Positions 1 to 10,614 of a stretch of 64,000 bases of DNA are shown here, one piece after another. The stretch comes from Paraspadella gotoi (Eukaryota > Chaetognatha), in NCBI GenBank assembly GCA_051294375.1, contig CM119267.1, forward strand, positions 491,523 to 555,522, given 5' to 3'. Position 1 is the stretch's first letter. Every line of letters begins with the position of its first letter. The position numbers and the translations under genes were made by a program. The notes under the pieces were generated by a model that worked only from the letters and a program-made list of their open reading frames with translations, searched no databases and was not told the DNA's origin.

Positions 1-758
1 TTCTCTATCTCGGAAGCATTCTTGTCGACGAATACGGATCCGAAGTCGGCTGTGTCGACGGCCTCATCCAGATGCTGGAGGCCTTCCTCGGTCCCACCTT
101 CAAGATTTTGCAAGGGACGACCGACTCTTCGAGCCCGACGCCCGGATCCTTCTATATCGGCCTCCGGGAACATCCGGACACTGTCGACGATCTCTTCCGC
201 CTTTGCACCAGATTTCTACAGAGATGCCCGGTCCCCTTCTTGCAGAACACCTTCCTGGAGACGCTCCTCGGCGTGGCGCTCCACGCGGCCCAACTAGATC
301 ATCGAGACGCGAACGCCTCCGTCATGAAGTTTTTGACGGAGTTGATTCGTTGCGGAAGCGCGGAGGCGGAGAAGATCGGCGAGAACGAGGCGGAGGCGTC
401 GAAGGCGATGATCAACGGCCTCTTGATTGAGAGAGGGGAAGCGACCAACATCCTCCGATCTCTCCTTCAATCCTCGATCTATTACCTTCCCTCCTACATG
501 TGCGTCGACGTGAGCGAAGTCATCTACGAACTTCTCAACCTGGCCAGACCTGCTGTCTGCGTCGCCTTGGAATCCGTGCTGCAGAGTCTGCCCACCTTCT
601 CGTCGGTCGGCGTGACACCCACTTCGCCGCCGCCGGAGACCGCGACGCCGGTCGTGACTCAGGAGCAACTCTCCGAGTTTCACAAGCAAGTCGTGGAGTC
701 GGACTCGGCTAAGAACGTGCAGTGCGCGTTGAGAGAATTTACTCGACTTTTTAGATGA
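1..758 (+). CDS. TNPO3: Transportin-3 (importin-beta family), C-terminal part
   Basis: The open frame enters from the left edge (codons start at base 3) and ends at TGA 756-758, so only the last ~251 residues are present. TNPO3 is a HEAT-repeat nuclear import receptor for SR-type splicing factors and works with Ran-GTP. What I see are family-typical blocks in order: YLGSILVDEYG, HPDTVDDLFRL, LDHRDANASVMKFL and the C-terminal end LREFTRLFR, which closely resembles vertebrate TNPO3. A short low-complexity Ser/Pro/Thr insert lies before the last helix. No intron is evident in this part. The SR-protein cargo gene RSRC1 lies 14 kb downstream, which is probably coincidence. Confidence 0.93.
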   Translation, partial: LYLGSILVDEYGSEVGCVDGLIQMLEAFLGPTFKILQGTTDSSSPTPGSFYIGLREHPDTVDDLFRLCTRFLQRCPVPFLQNTFLETLLGVALHAAQLDHRDANASVMKFLTELIRCGSAEAEKIGENEAEASKAMINGLLIERGEATNILRSLLQSSIYYLPSYMCVDVSEVIYELLNLARPAVCVALESVLQSLPTFSSVGVTPTSPPPETATPVVTQEQLSEFHKQVVESDSAKNVQCALREFTRLFR

Positions 759-1964
759 TTTACGAATTTCGGCTTCCGAAAAAAAAAAACAACAAAAAAC
801 AAAAAACAAAAAAAAACAAATTAATGAATCATCGGGCGATTGCGAAACCTTTATTATTAACCGTTGAACAGTTAAAAACACCCATCGATTTAGTTAATGT
901 TAAATCAAGTCAAATTAAAAGAGAGAATTTGAGAGGGAGATCCACTTTAAACGCTAACAAGAAAATTCTTATTTCTTTTGTCACCTAAACTGAAGAATAA
1001 ATATTACGGATCCTTCTTGAAAACTGAAGCTCATCGTCTTTACGTAAATTTTGATAAGGAGGGAAATCTCATGTACATCTGTTTCTCTCTCTCTCTCTCC
1101 GATGTGTTTTGTGACGATATCATGGACGAAGGCATCAGCTTAGTAGTTAAAGCGAATACCAGTTTTTCTAAAATCACAAATCGGAATAATGAAATGCATT
1201 GTTTTTTTAAAGTTTGTTGCCGCTTTAGTATTAACTATTGTTACAAATGCAAAATTGTTTAAGAGATAACGTAACATACTGCAAACTAGTTGTAAATGAC
1301 CCCTAGCAGTCAAAGATAAATCGCTAAGTTCGTGTTTTTGAAATATCAATAAAAATTAGACTGTATAATGAAAAAAAAATGTATTAAATTTGTTTTAGTA
1401 AAAATAAGTTATCAAGGAAACAAATTGCATTAAAAGATAAAACATGAAAATCGTTCCCTCAGTTTTGAAAATCGACGCCGAACTGACTGAATGAAAAAAA
1501 AATAAAGCACATGAACTCTTATTTGTAATTTGAACATTTTGAAAATTACAAAGTATTGAAAGTAATGTTTAACAACTGGAGATAACAATTGATTAGAATT
1601 TGTAACAAAAATAAACTAAGCTTTTATTCGACAATCAATAAAGTATTTTTAAAGCCTTTTCCAATAGATAAAATTTCTTCGTACATCTGCGAATAATGAA
1701 ATCAGGTCCTAAATATAATTAAGTGTCGTTTTAATCCGCCAATTTTTTTTAATTCGATTTGTTATCTCCGTTGGCTTTTTTTTTTTTTTAAAGAAAAACC
1801 AAACCGAACTTTAGTTTAGATTTCGATTTCTTTTAGTTTCAATTGTTCCTCTGCGTGTTTTAGCCGTTTCTTCATTCTCATCGTTTTTTTGACATGATCA
1901 GATTTTCCTCTCCCCCCGCCCTCCCTCCGCATCCACTCGATCGATAAAACAAAACTGTCGAGAA
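759..1964. other. AT-rich intergenic region after TNPO3
   Basis: 1.2 kb of AT-rich sequence with many A and T runs. I see no conserved coding potential on either strand. It should hold the TNPO3 3' UTR and the NPL promoter or 5' leader. A pyrimidine-rich stretch ending in AG at 1900-1901 is 63 nt before the NPL start. Confidence 0.6.
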
Positions 1965-3106
1965 ATGAGCATCCGCGAACTCGGACCCGTCAAGGGCCTC
2001 GTCGCTGCCTCCTTCGCTCCCTTGATGCCCGACGGGGAACTCAATCCCGACGCCCTTCCGCCCTACGCGGACTTTCTGGTGAAAGAAGGCGTGGAGGGCG
2101 TCTTCGTCAACGGGACGACTGGCGAGGGCGCTTTGCTCACGATGGAGGAACGGAAGCGGATCGTCGAGGGTTGGGTCGCAGCCGCTGAAGACAAATTGAA
2201 AGGTATAAGATCCAATTTTCCCGACTTCCTTAATTTCTATCTTTTACCACGTCTTTCCCCTCTTCCAGTCATTGTCCACGTCGGCTGCGGCAACGTGCCC
2301 GATTCTGTCGAACTCGCCCGACACGCGGAGACGGTCGGAGCGAGGGCCGTCGCCGTCTCCGCGCCCACTTACTTTAAACCGACCTCCGTTAATGCGTTGG
2401 TGGCTTTTAACGAGGTGAAGTGGTTCGCACATGCGCTTAACGAGCGAGTTGGATTTTGTTGCCTCTAACAATCCTTGATTCCCCTGACCAGATGGTCGCC
2501 GCCAGCGTTCCCCACTTGCCTTTCTTCTACTACCACATCCCCGTCCGCAGCGGATGCGTCGTCCCCGTCGATGAATTCTATGCTCGAGCCTCTCGTCTCA
2601 TTCCCAATTTTCGCGGGATGAAGTTTTCTTCTTCGGACACCGTCGCCCTCGGTCTCTGCCGTCCCACGCTCCTCCGATTCCCCGCCCACCAAGTCTTTTG
2701 GGGCTGCGATGAGGCGCTGCCCACCGCCCTATACTACGGCCTCGAAGCCGCCATTGGCTCCACTTTCAACTTCATGGCGCCGGTTTATGGCGCCATAATC
2801 GCCGCTCATCGCCGTGGCGACGCCGAAATAGTCATGGATCTCCTTTACTCAGTCCAAGATTTCGTCAAGTCCTTAAAGACTCTTTCCGACGGCGGCTTCA
2901 TCGAGCCCGTCTTAAAGAAATGTATGACGGTCGTCTCGGGAGTGGAGATGGGACCCGTCCGGTTGCCCTTGGAGGATCCGACCCGAGAGCAGAATGAGAA
3001 GCTTGGAGAGCCGCTGGAGAGACTCGCGGCTGTGATTGAGAGAGCCAGGTTGATTATTGTCAAGTATGATAAACCATCGCTTTCTGATGGAGAGAGCGAT
3101 AAGTGA
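1965..3106 (+). CDS. NPL: N-acetylneuraminate lyase (sialate aldolase)
   Basis: Three exons: 1965-2202, 2269-2414 and 2492-3106, giving 332 residues, close to vertebrate NPL (~320). The enzyme cleaves sialic acid to N-acetylmannosamine and pyruvate through a Schiff base in a TIM barrel of the DHDPS/NAL superfamily. Visible signatures are NGTTGEG (pyruvate-binding loop), FFYYHIP (catalytic Tyr) and GMKFSSSD (Schiff-base Lys). The ATG at 1965 is chosen because MSIRELGPVKGLVAASF matches the family N-terminus. AATAAA at 3131-3136 is a likely poly(A) signal. A decayed copy of exon 1 lies 4.8 kb downstream at 7913-8156. Confidence 0.93.
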
Positions 3107-3357
3107 TTATGACGTTTTTGGTGCAAATTTAATAAATAGAATCCTACTTGCTACTTAAAATAAACACGAATGCTGGATTTTGGCGTCTTGCCGATTATCG
3201 AGGTGCAATTAGTCACAATTTTCACCCATTATTTTTTTTTTTATATTAACTTTTTTTTCGTATTTTTAATTTTACGGAAATTGTTTTTAAAGAACGTGCC
3301 TTAATTTTTTATAGCCGAATCGAGTAAAAAAATTGTCAAGTCTCCGATGTAAGAAAG

Positions 3358-6300
3358 ATGGGGCGTAAGAGGCGCCCAATAACGCGGGACGACTTATTCC
3401 ACCCGCGATACGGAATCAAAACGGGGAAACTGGATTGCCTGGACGGGAAGGTCGTCCGAACGGCGGAGGACGTCTTCTCCTCCGACGAGGAGGAGGACCT
3501 CTTCCGATATTACGATGAATTAAAGGCCCGAGGGATCGGACCGAAGAAGCGGGCCCCGCCTCGAGTCGAAGACGAAGACGAGGATGACAACAACAACAAC
3601 TTCATGTTGGACGAGTCGGAGGATCCTTCGTTGACGGCGCCAGTTCGAAAGAGGAAGACGATGTACCAGCGGATTATTGAAGGGGACGATGGTAAGACTG
3701 CTCGCTCCGACTCTCTCTCTTTTCGAAAAGTATTATTCGTCAGAAGAAAAAAAACATTTCAAAGACGAGACTTTGTATTTAAATGCGTTTTTATTTAAAG
3801 AAAAATTCTTATTAAAAAGTTGGGTTTTTTTTGGGTTTTTTAAAATTACTTAATTTTTTAATATGAAACATTAAATTGTTGAAGCAAAAATTTAAATCAT
3901 ATAAGATATAAGATATAAGATATATATTTTTACAAAGCTTAATATATAATTTAATGATAAAAAATAACCCTAAACCTATGTTTTACATGTATACTATCAG
4001 TATCACTTTCGTTGCTGGCTTCTGTACCATTTTCCTTATATTAAGTATATGGTGGACTAAATTCCACCAACCGTTCATCAGCGGCCATTGGTGCCGGAGG
4101 CAAGTCATTCGCCTCCCAACCCAAAGGTCCGAGGTTCTAGCCCGGTGGCCGCTTGGCAGTTAAGAGGGACGGGGCGCTTAACCCGCCTGTAACACGGTGT
4201 TACAGCCTGATCTGAAGCTCAGGGACTGCTTATATTGAACGGTTCTGTCATTAACACAACAATAATTACTGTCTCTTCAAGTAATCCTAATCGTGAATCG
4301 CAAATTATATTAAGAGCGACACATTAAAAATGATTGCTATTCTCTCGTTAATATTTAACACGAGGTTAGGTTTCTTTTAAAGCTATTTATCAGAAAAGAT
4401 TTTCTTCAATATAATTGTATATTTGAACATTTGTCATATGTTAAAGAATTCTCTGAAAAGGTATCCTAACTAGGAGTAAAGTAACGAGAATGCGGGAAAA
4501 TAATATATTGACGTCAGGAAAATATCTTAGCTTAATTAAACAACTTAATATTTATTAAAAAAACCAAAAAAAAAACAGGTTTTTGCCAGCCCAGATGCTA
4601 ATGAATTGTGAATTAATAATGTATAATGTAGTTTGTCATTGAATTTAGCGCCAGGAGACGTCGCCGTGGCTACCCCAGCGTCTGAGGTCGAGGCCTGCAG
4701 AAAGACGCTCGATTTCGAAGGGAGCGAGAAAGAGGAGAAAGGAGAAAAAGTCGCGAGAAGAGAAAAGGGTGAAGAAGATGATGATGATGAAGAAGAAGGC
4801 GGAGAAGAAAACGAAGAAAAAGAAAATGATGCAAGTCAAACTAAAGCCATGTCAAAATCCCGGAACGAGATCCAGGCTGAGGTCTCAACCGGTCGCGGGC
4901 GGAGGTCGAATCGAGAAGTCGAAAACCTCGCACGCTCCAACGCGTCCCGGCGCAAAAGCGGAGATTCCGGCGTCGAATCCTCTCGATCTTCCAAGTTGAT
5001 CGTCGCTAAACAGACCCCTGTTAAAGAGCCCGCTGCCGCTAAACGGACCACTGTTAAAGGCCCCGCTGCCGCTAAACGGACCACTGTTAAAGAGCCCGCT
5101 GCCGCTAAACGGACCACTGTTAAAGAGCCCGCTGCGCGAAACGGACCCCAGCTAAAGAGCCCGCTACCGCTAAACGGACCGCTGTTAAAGAGCCCGCTGC
5201 CACTAAACGGACCACTGTTAAAGAGCCCGCTGCCGCTAAACGGACCACTGTTAAAGAGCCCGCTGCCGCGAAAGGACCCCAGCTAAAGGGCCTGCTGCTG
5301 CTAAATGGACCCCTACTAAAGGGCCGCCGCCGCTAAACGGACCCCTACTAAAGGGCCCGCCGCCGCTAAACGGAAGAACCCCTGCTAAAGGGCCCTCCGC
5401 CGCTAAACGGACCCCTGCTAAAAGGCCCTCCGCCGCTAAACGGACCCCTGCTAAAGTGCCCTCCGCCGCAAGGTCCGTCGACAATGAGAAGTCGTTGCAT
5501 GATCCAAGTTTGATCAGGGGAGAGGAAACGGCTAACCCCAGGTCTTTGCGTTTGACTGCGTCCCTTCGAAGGTCTTCCGCGAGATCATCCTCTCCCATCA
5601 AAGCCACGAAGGTAGCTTTATCTTGTTTTTTTGAATTTTTCAATTTTTTACTCTTCTCAAATTTTAAGGCCTCACTCGTGTTAATTTGGCTGTTTAATTT
5701 AATTTCAGATAATAATGAAATTATTAAAGTTTTCGCTTTAAATTCGATTTTTATTGTTTCTAAAGGATAAATCCATTCAGCGAAAGGTCTCCGCTCGATC
5801 CATGGAGGTGTTCACCAAAGCGTCAACTCGGTCCCTCCTCGCCGCCGCAAAAAACAAGGAAAGCGAGATGACGGATTCCCGACAGGATAAATCTCGGTCC
5901 AAAGACGAGCGGTACCGCCATTACGACATTGAAAACATCGGCGCGGACGACGAGGAAGGGACGACCTCCTTGAGAAAGAATCGGTCCGTGAAGAACAAAC
6001 CAGAGTTCCTTCCGTCGAACGTTCTTCGCCCCTTGAAGACCATCGGCCCTAACGGCGTCGGACAGCCCCTCGTTTCCTCCACTCCCATGACTAAGGCGAA
6101 TCGAGCTCAAGTCTTTAGTCGGAAGCCCGCGAAAGGCGAACCCAAAAAAAAGCTACATTCGGGCATGACTTCCGAAGACATCTTGAGCATGGCCGCATCG
6201 CGGGAGGTCGAGGAATCCCTCGTGTCCGACATCGATTTGGGCGAAGACGCTTTTACCTTTTCCAAAAAGTTAAAGGCCAAAAAGAGAAGGGCGTCAGATG

Positions 6301-7612
6301 AGGAGTCGGTCGGTCGTCGAACCGAATCGGTTCGAGCCTCTCGAGATGATTTGGCCAGCGACGGGAAGGACGAATCCGCGAAGAGAGACGCGGGGCGGAA
6401 GGGGGCGTCCGAACGGATCGAACAAAGGAATCCGGATGTAGACGACGACTTTGTCCAAACTGCGATGGAGGAAGTCGAAGATGAGACGCGTGGATCGAGT
6501 CGTCGGAAAGAAGGATCAGATGTTCAGGACGAAGGATCGGACGTGGGATTGGATAATGGGGTTAGTTTGACAATTATTAATTTTGAAAAATATTAAAAAA
6601 TTAAATCTTTATTTAATTAACGGACATCTCAAGCATTAATTAAACCGCGACTTTTTTCGTGTTTTTTCTCGACAAGGTGGATCCTTCGTCTCCTCAAAAG
6701 AAATCCGGCAAAAGATCTGATCGTCGGAACAACAACAACAACAACAACACGGCGACTAATGAGGAATCTAGGCGCCAGACCAACGCCGACGTCGAACCCT
6801 CCGGTTCTAGAACCAATCGCGCAAAAGGCGGCTCCGCTCCTCCCGCCGAGATGTTCGTCCCACCAAAAGTCAAAAGGGCGCCGAAGAAACGCGCCGCCGC
6901 TGCCGCACCGCCCATCGAAAGCAGCGAAGATTCGGACGGACCCCGCCGTTCCAAGCGAAACCGGACGGAAAACTTCGTCGCCGGCAACGTCGGCATCTAT
7001 AAATGGGAAAGAGGTTTTAGGGTCAAAATCGGCGAGCAGAATCTCTTTGACGACAAATTCAAACATCGATTCGAACAAGGACCGCGGAAAAAAGAAAAAG
7101 GGAGGAAGGCGACGAGCAAGAAGAAGAAGAAGAAGAAGAATGCTAAAAATCTGGAAGCCTCGGAGACGGGGTCGACAACCTTTTCCACTCGAGAGGGAGA
7201 GGACCCGCTGGAGTACGATCCCGACCCGGAATGGGTCGAAGTCGTTGACGGCGACGAGATCGTGAAGCGACGCCTATTCCGCCCAGTCGCCTCCTACGAA
7301 TACATCTCCGTCAATCGAGGAGAATCCAACATGAAGTTTCAAAAATGCTTCGAGTCGTCGTCCCTCGCCGCCGGGACCTTCGTCATCGACGTCGGCGGAG
7401 CCAAAGAGGTTCAGCGCTCGAGAAAAAGCGACATGATCTTCTTCTGCGTTATGGGTGAAGTAGAGGCGAGGATCCACGAGACGACGATGCGGTTACACAA
7501 GGGCGACTCCTTCTTCGTCCCCTCCGAAAACGTCTACAGCATCAAAAATCTCTCGCCCAAGGATCAGGCCACGCTCGTTTTCTTCTTGTCCAATCGGATG
7601 AGTGTTGATTAA
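3358..7612 (+). CDS. CENPC: CENP-C-like centromere protein with C-terminal cupin
   Basis: Exons 3358-3691, 4649-5611, 5766-6560 and 6677-7612, with matching splice phases (1, 0, 0). CENP-C bridges CENP-A nucleosomes to the outer kinetochore. Seen: an acidic/basic disordered N-terminus, an 11-residue Lys/Pro/Ala repeat array (about 5020-5460), a CENP-C motif starting RRSKRNR followed by a conserved-type Trp (codons near 6945-7010), then a cupin fold with GDSFFVPSENVYSIKNL, typical of CENP-C/Mif2 dimerisation domains. The frame is broken several times inside the repeat array: three single-base losses and a 4-base gain relative to the unit. The 3' half of exon 2 therefore reads in another frame than its 5' half. 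Either these are sequence errors or the repeat is in flux. Confidence 0.85.
4060..4290 (+). mobile_element. tRNA-derived SINE-like insertion in CENP-C intron 1
   Basis: Bases 4081-4152 are exactly tRNA length (72 nt). They have a perfect 7-bp acceptor-like stem (GCGGCCA with TGGCCGC), an A-box-like TGGTGCCGGAGG and a B-box-like GGTTCTAGCCC in a T-arm with 4 of 5 pairs. The anticodon arm does not fold, so this is a tRNA-derived head, not a working tRNA. The tail to about 4290 ends in AT-rich sequence with a short phrase (CAGGGACTGCTTATATTG) resembling the other intron repeats in the window. Confidence 0.6.
5020..5460 (+). repeat. 33-bp coding tandem repeat in CENP-C exon 2
   Basis: About 13 copies of a unit near 33 bp (GTTAAAGAGCCCGCTGCCGC + TAAACGGACCACT) encode Val-Lys-Glu-Pro-Ala-Ala-Ala-Lys-Arg-Thr-Thr. 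Later units drift to ...PAKGP... . Length changes occur at about 5140 (loss of one C in GCCGCG), 5270 (loss of C in AAACGG), 5323 (loss of one C) and 5380 (4-base gain). Confidence 0.85.
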
Positions 7613-7912
7613 AAAGTTCGTCCCAATCCGCTCATCTTTTTTTGGTTTTTTTTTGTTTATTTTTTTCTCATTTAGTTTAATTTTTGGGGCTTCAATTCTT
7701 ACTTATCGTGACTATGTAAGTAACTTTACTATGATCGATTTATGTTATCTTGTTCTGAAATTGCCCTTTTTACTATAAATACCCATCAACATCATCAGTC
7801 ATATCCTTTGTCGGCCTTATGATGTTTTTTTTGATGTTATATGTTATATATATGTATATATTTTCCAAGGACATCTTTTCCGTCTAAAAAAAAAATAAAA
7901 AAATGGGAAAAA

Positions 7913-8156
7913 ACGAGCGTCCGCGAGTTGCCCATCATCCAGGGTCTCATCGCGGCAACTTTCACACCTTCGGCTTCGCACCACAATGGAAGTCTCAATT
8001 TGGCCGCCCTCCCTAACCACGTCGATCTCCTCCTCCACAATAAGATCGAGTACATCTTCGTCAACAGGACGGTGGACGAAGGCGCTCTGCTCACCATCTC
8101 CGAGCGTAAGGAGATCGCCGAGAAATGGGTGCAAGCCACCAGAAATAAGCTCCAAG
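7913..8156 (+). pseudogene. Decayed copy of NPL exon 1
   Basis: The sequence aligns codon for codon with NPL exon 1 (TSVRELPIIQGLIAATF against MSIRELGPVKGLVAASF) and stops at the same exon border (8156, followed by GT). The initiator ATG is ACG at 7913-7915, and the pyruvate-loop motif NGTTGEG is NRTVDEG. No copies of exons 2-3 follow before the next gene. An in-frame ATG at 7841 lies in AT-rich sequence and is an unlikely start. I read it as a dead partial duplication, although its frame remains open. Confidence 0.8.
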
Positions 8157-8541
8157 GTTTACATGGGGATAGAGGGTTACTGCCTTTGCGGATAAGGCTT
8201 GACCTAAGGCTTGGCCCCAAGGGTTGACCCAAGCTTCAGCTGGTCGATGTTGATGCATCGGATCCGAGCCCGCCGATAGTGAACAATCATCAAGTACCCA
8301 CTAATGGAATGTTTTTGGCGTTTGGCTGTTATTTTACATTTTTCTTGAAAAATAACATATCTTTCTTGCTATGTTTTTTCATAATTATTACTTATTTTAC
8401 CTTTTCACTATATTTTTTTTTTTATGCAATGTGAATTTTGTTTTCGAATTTGCTTTATTTTTACGTTCGTACCGAAATATTGGCCGTTTGTTTTTCCTTT
8501 GCAACCACTCATGTTTTGAGCATCGCCTCTTCGTCTCAGGG
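8157..8541. other. Spacer between NPL pseudogene and DUF547 gene
   Basis: T-rich sequence without a supportable gene. It ends in a good acceptor-like CGTCTCAG (AG at 8539-8540) directly abutting the DUF547 start codon, so an upstream exon or a trans-splice site is possible. Confidence 0.45.
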
Positions 8542-10016
8542 ATGGGAAATTATTTCTGCGGCCGCCACAAGATCCTCAACGCCGAGGGCGCCGACGCTGC
8601 GGCTGCGGCTGCTTCGTCGAGGACAACGTCCAAGGAATCCGCCCTCGAACTATCGCGTGCCATCCAGCGCCTCATGCTCGGCATCCAGGGAGAGCATCTC
8701 TCCGAGGACGGGAAAAGGGTTGACTACGCCGCCGTCAAGACCAGCGCCGCCTTCGCCGAATACATAGAAACGACGAGGAGATTGAGGGAATGTCAAGTCG
8801 GATCTTTGGAGGACGACGAGCGGAAGGTGACGGTGGTGTTGGTAAGGGGGGGGGGGCGATTAGAGAAAGTGGATTAGAGAAATGTCATTGAACCTTCGGT
8901 TCTTTACTCGAAATTGAACAGAAACACATAAAAATATATCTTGACGAAAGTTTATGAAATCGGTACAACCAATATAAAAATTATCCATTCATTTAATAAA
9001 TAATAGGACAGGCCATAGTATTTGAAGGTCTCCACACGCTCATAAGATGATAACATAGCAGCTTTCAATCAAGGCTCTCACACACTCGTTTATTCACTAT
9101 CAGAATACTCCGTTTTCCTATCAATGAAATGGTTGAACATTTCCAAGTATTTTCTGCGTCGTTTTTTTGCTCCTTGAAAACGAGGCCGAGTCTTGGTTAT
9201 TGTTTCCGAAGCCAGATTCCCAAGCGACCGACCCGTTCGAGGTCCAGCCCCTTTGTTTTACAGGCATTGTTATTCGCGATCTCTCCATACAATGAATCAC
9301 GCCAGTTGTCATATCGCTTTATCCCTCTTTTGTCGGATTTGCTAGAAAAGAAAGTTTGGAAGTCTTGTCAAATATTTTACGATAAAAATATACACACTAA
9401 ATCCCAGGCTTTTTTCATCAACATCTATAACGCCCTTAACATACACGGGATCATCTCCTCGGGCGGTCTCCCCGCCTCCATGACTGGCAAGGCGGCCCAT
9501 TGGAAGTGGACGGCCTACGTCATCGGTGGCCTTGTCTTTTCCCTGGACGACATCGAGCACGGCATCCTCCGAGACAACTCTCCCAAACCGATCGTCGCCT
9601 GCGGACGTCAATTCTCCAAATCCGACCCTCGGGCCAAGCTGCGATTGGCCAAGGATCCTCGCATCCACTTCGCCCTCAATTGCGGCGCCGTGTCCTGCCC
9701 AGCCATCCGCGTCTACAGCGCCGATAACCTCGAGCGCGGTCTCCAAGGCGCCGCCTCCAATTTCTTCTCCTGCGAGGTGAAGATGTCGGCGCGCGGGTCC
9801 GAATCTGTCGAGTTCAAGCTCAGCCATCTCTTTAAGTGGTACAGGGGAGACTTTGTGCCCATCAAGTCTTCGAAGCTGGACCCGGTGCTGGAGTGGATCG
9901 CCGAGACGGACCCCGAGTCTGACGTCGCCCAACAGATTCGAGAGGCTTCGATCGGAGGAAAGAGGATCGTCATTACTTACGCGCCTTACGATTGGTCGAG
10001 CAATGATACACATTGA
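8542..10016 (+). CDS. DUF547 domain protein
   Basis: Exons 8542-8826 and 9408-10016 (297 residues). The second donor (8827, GTGACG) was preferred to one at 8842 because it restores the family block ERK-AFFINIYNALNIHGII. DUF547 proteins are widespread in plants, bacteria, protists and some animals, and their biochemical role is not established. Seen: the helical lead SAAFAEYIETTRRL, the FINIYNAL core and the HFALNCGAVSCPAIRVY block with its conserved Cys residues. Only an AG separates the ATG from an upstream acceptor-like tract, so further N-terminal coding exons may be missing. The intron carries a dispersed repeat at about 8950-9127. Confidence 0.75.
8950..9127 (+). repeat. Intron repeat family B, copy in DUF547 intron
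   Basis: Shares phrases with five other intronic copies: GGTACAACCAATATAAAAAT, TCATTTAATAAATAATAGGAC and GATGATAACATAGCAGC, ending near TCAATGAAATGGTT. No coding capacity. Confidence 0.65.
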
Positions 10017-10614
10017 GCCAATCGGATTTCGTCCGATTACGGCGAAGAAATTGAACACTTAAAAAAGACGCTTTTGCTTTTTTGCGCTTACTTCTTTTTC
10101 TCCTTTTTTTACCGTTTCACATTTTATGTATTTATACTGACAAATTCGAATGTTCTAAGGTTACTAGAAAAGTTAATATATATAAATCAACGTACCTTAT
10201 TTACTTTATTGTTATGTTATGGAATTTATTGTAGTTCGTTATCTGTTGGCGAGATCGCCTTTTTTTTTTAACCTTCTATTCTTTATAAATAATTAAATAT
10301 TTAATAATTATCAATAAATCTCGTTTTCAGTTTACGCTATTCGCGTATTTTAACTTCGTAGTTTGTTATATTTTAAAACTGGATTTTCTTTACACGGGTG
10401 ATATTTTGAGCGTCAATTTTCGACCACCACAGTAGTTAGTCTCTCGGAGATAATTCTCTCTCTTTTTGTTTTTGCTTTTTCGGTGCATTTTTTATAAATG
10501 TTTTATATATTTTATAAAGGCATTATTTTAGTTTCAGATAAAACAAGTTCGAAAAAATATATATTTATATTAAAAACAACAATCCGGCAATTGAATTAAA
10601 AAAAAAAAAAAAAA
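10017..10614. other. Intergenic region before fibrillarin
   Basis: AT-rich 0.6 kb. It contains TTTCAG at about 10530-10536 upstream of the fibrillarin start and a poly(A) run directly before the ATG. No gene is seen on either strand. Confidence 0.5.

Noticed and set aside
294-881. Long minus-strand open frame opposite TNPO3
   Set aside because: It is the antisense shadow of a well-conserved TNPO3 coding exon; no family features.
978-1349. Small open frames in the region after TNPO3
   Set aside because: AT-rich, no conserved motif, no splice-site context; typical random frames.
4081-4152. A functional tRNA gene
   Set aside because: The acceptor stem and T-arm fit, but no anticodon stem forms; better read as a SINE head.
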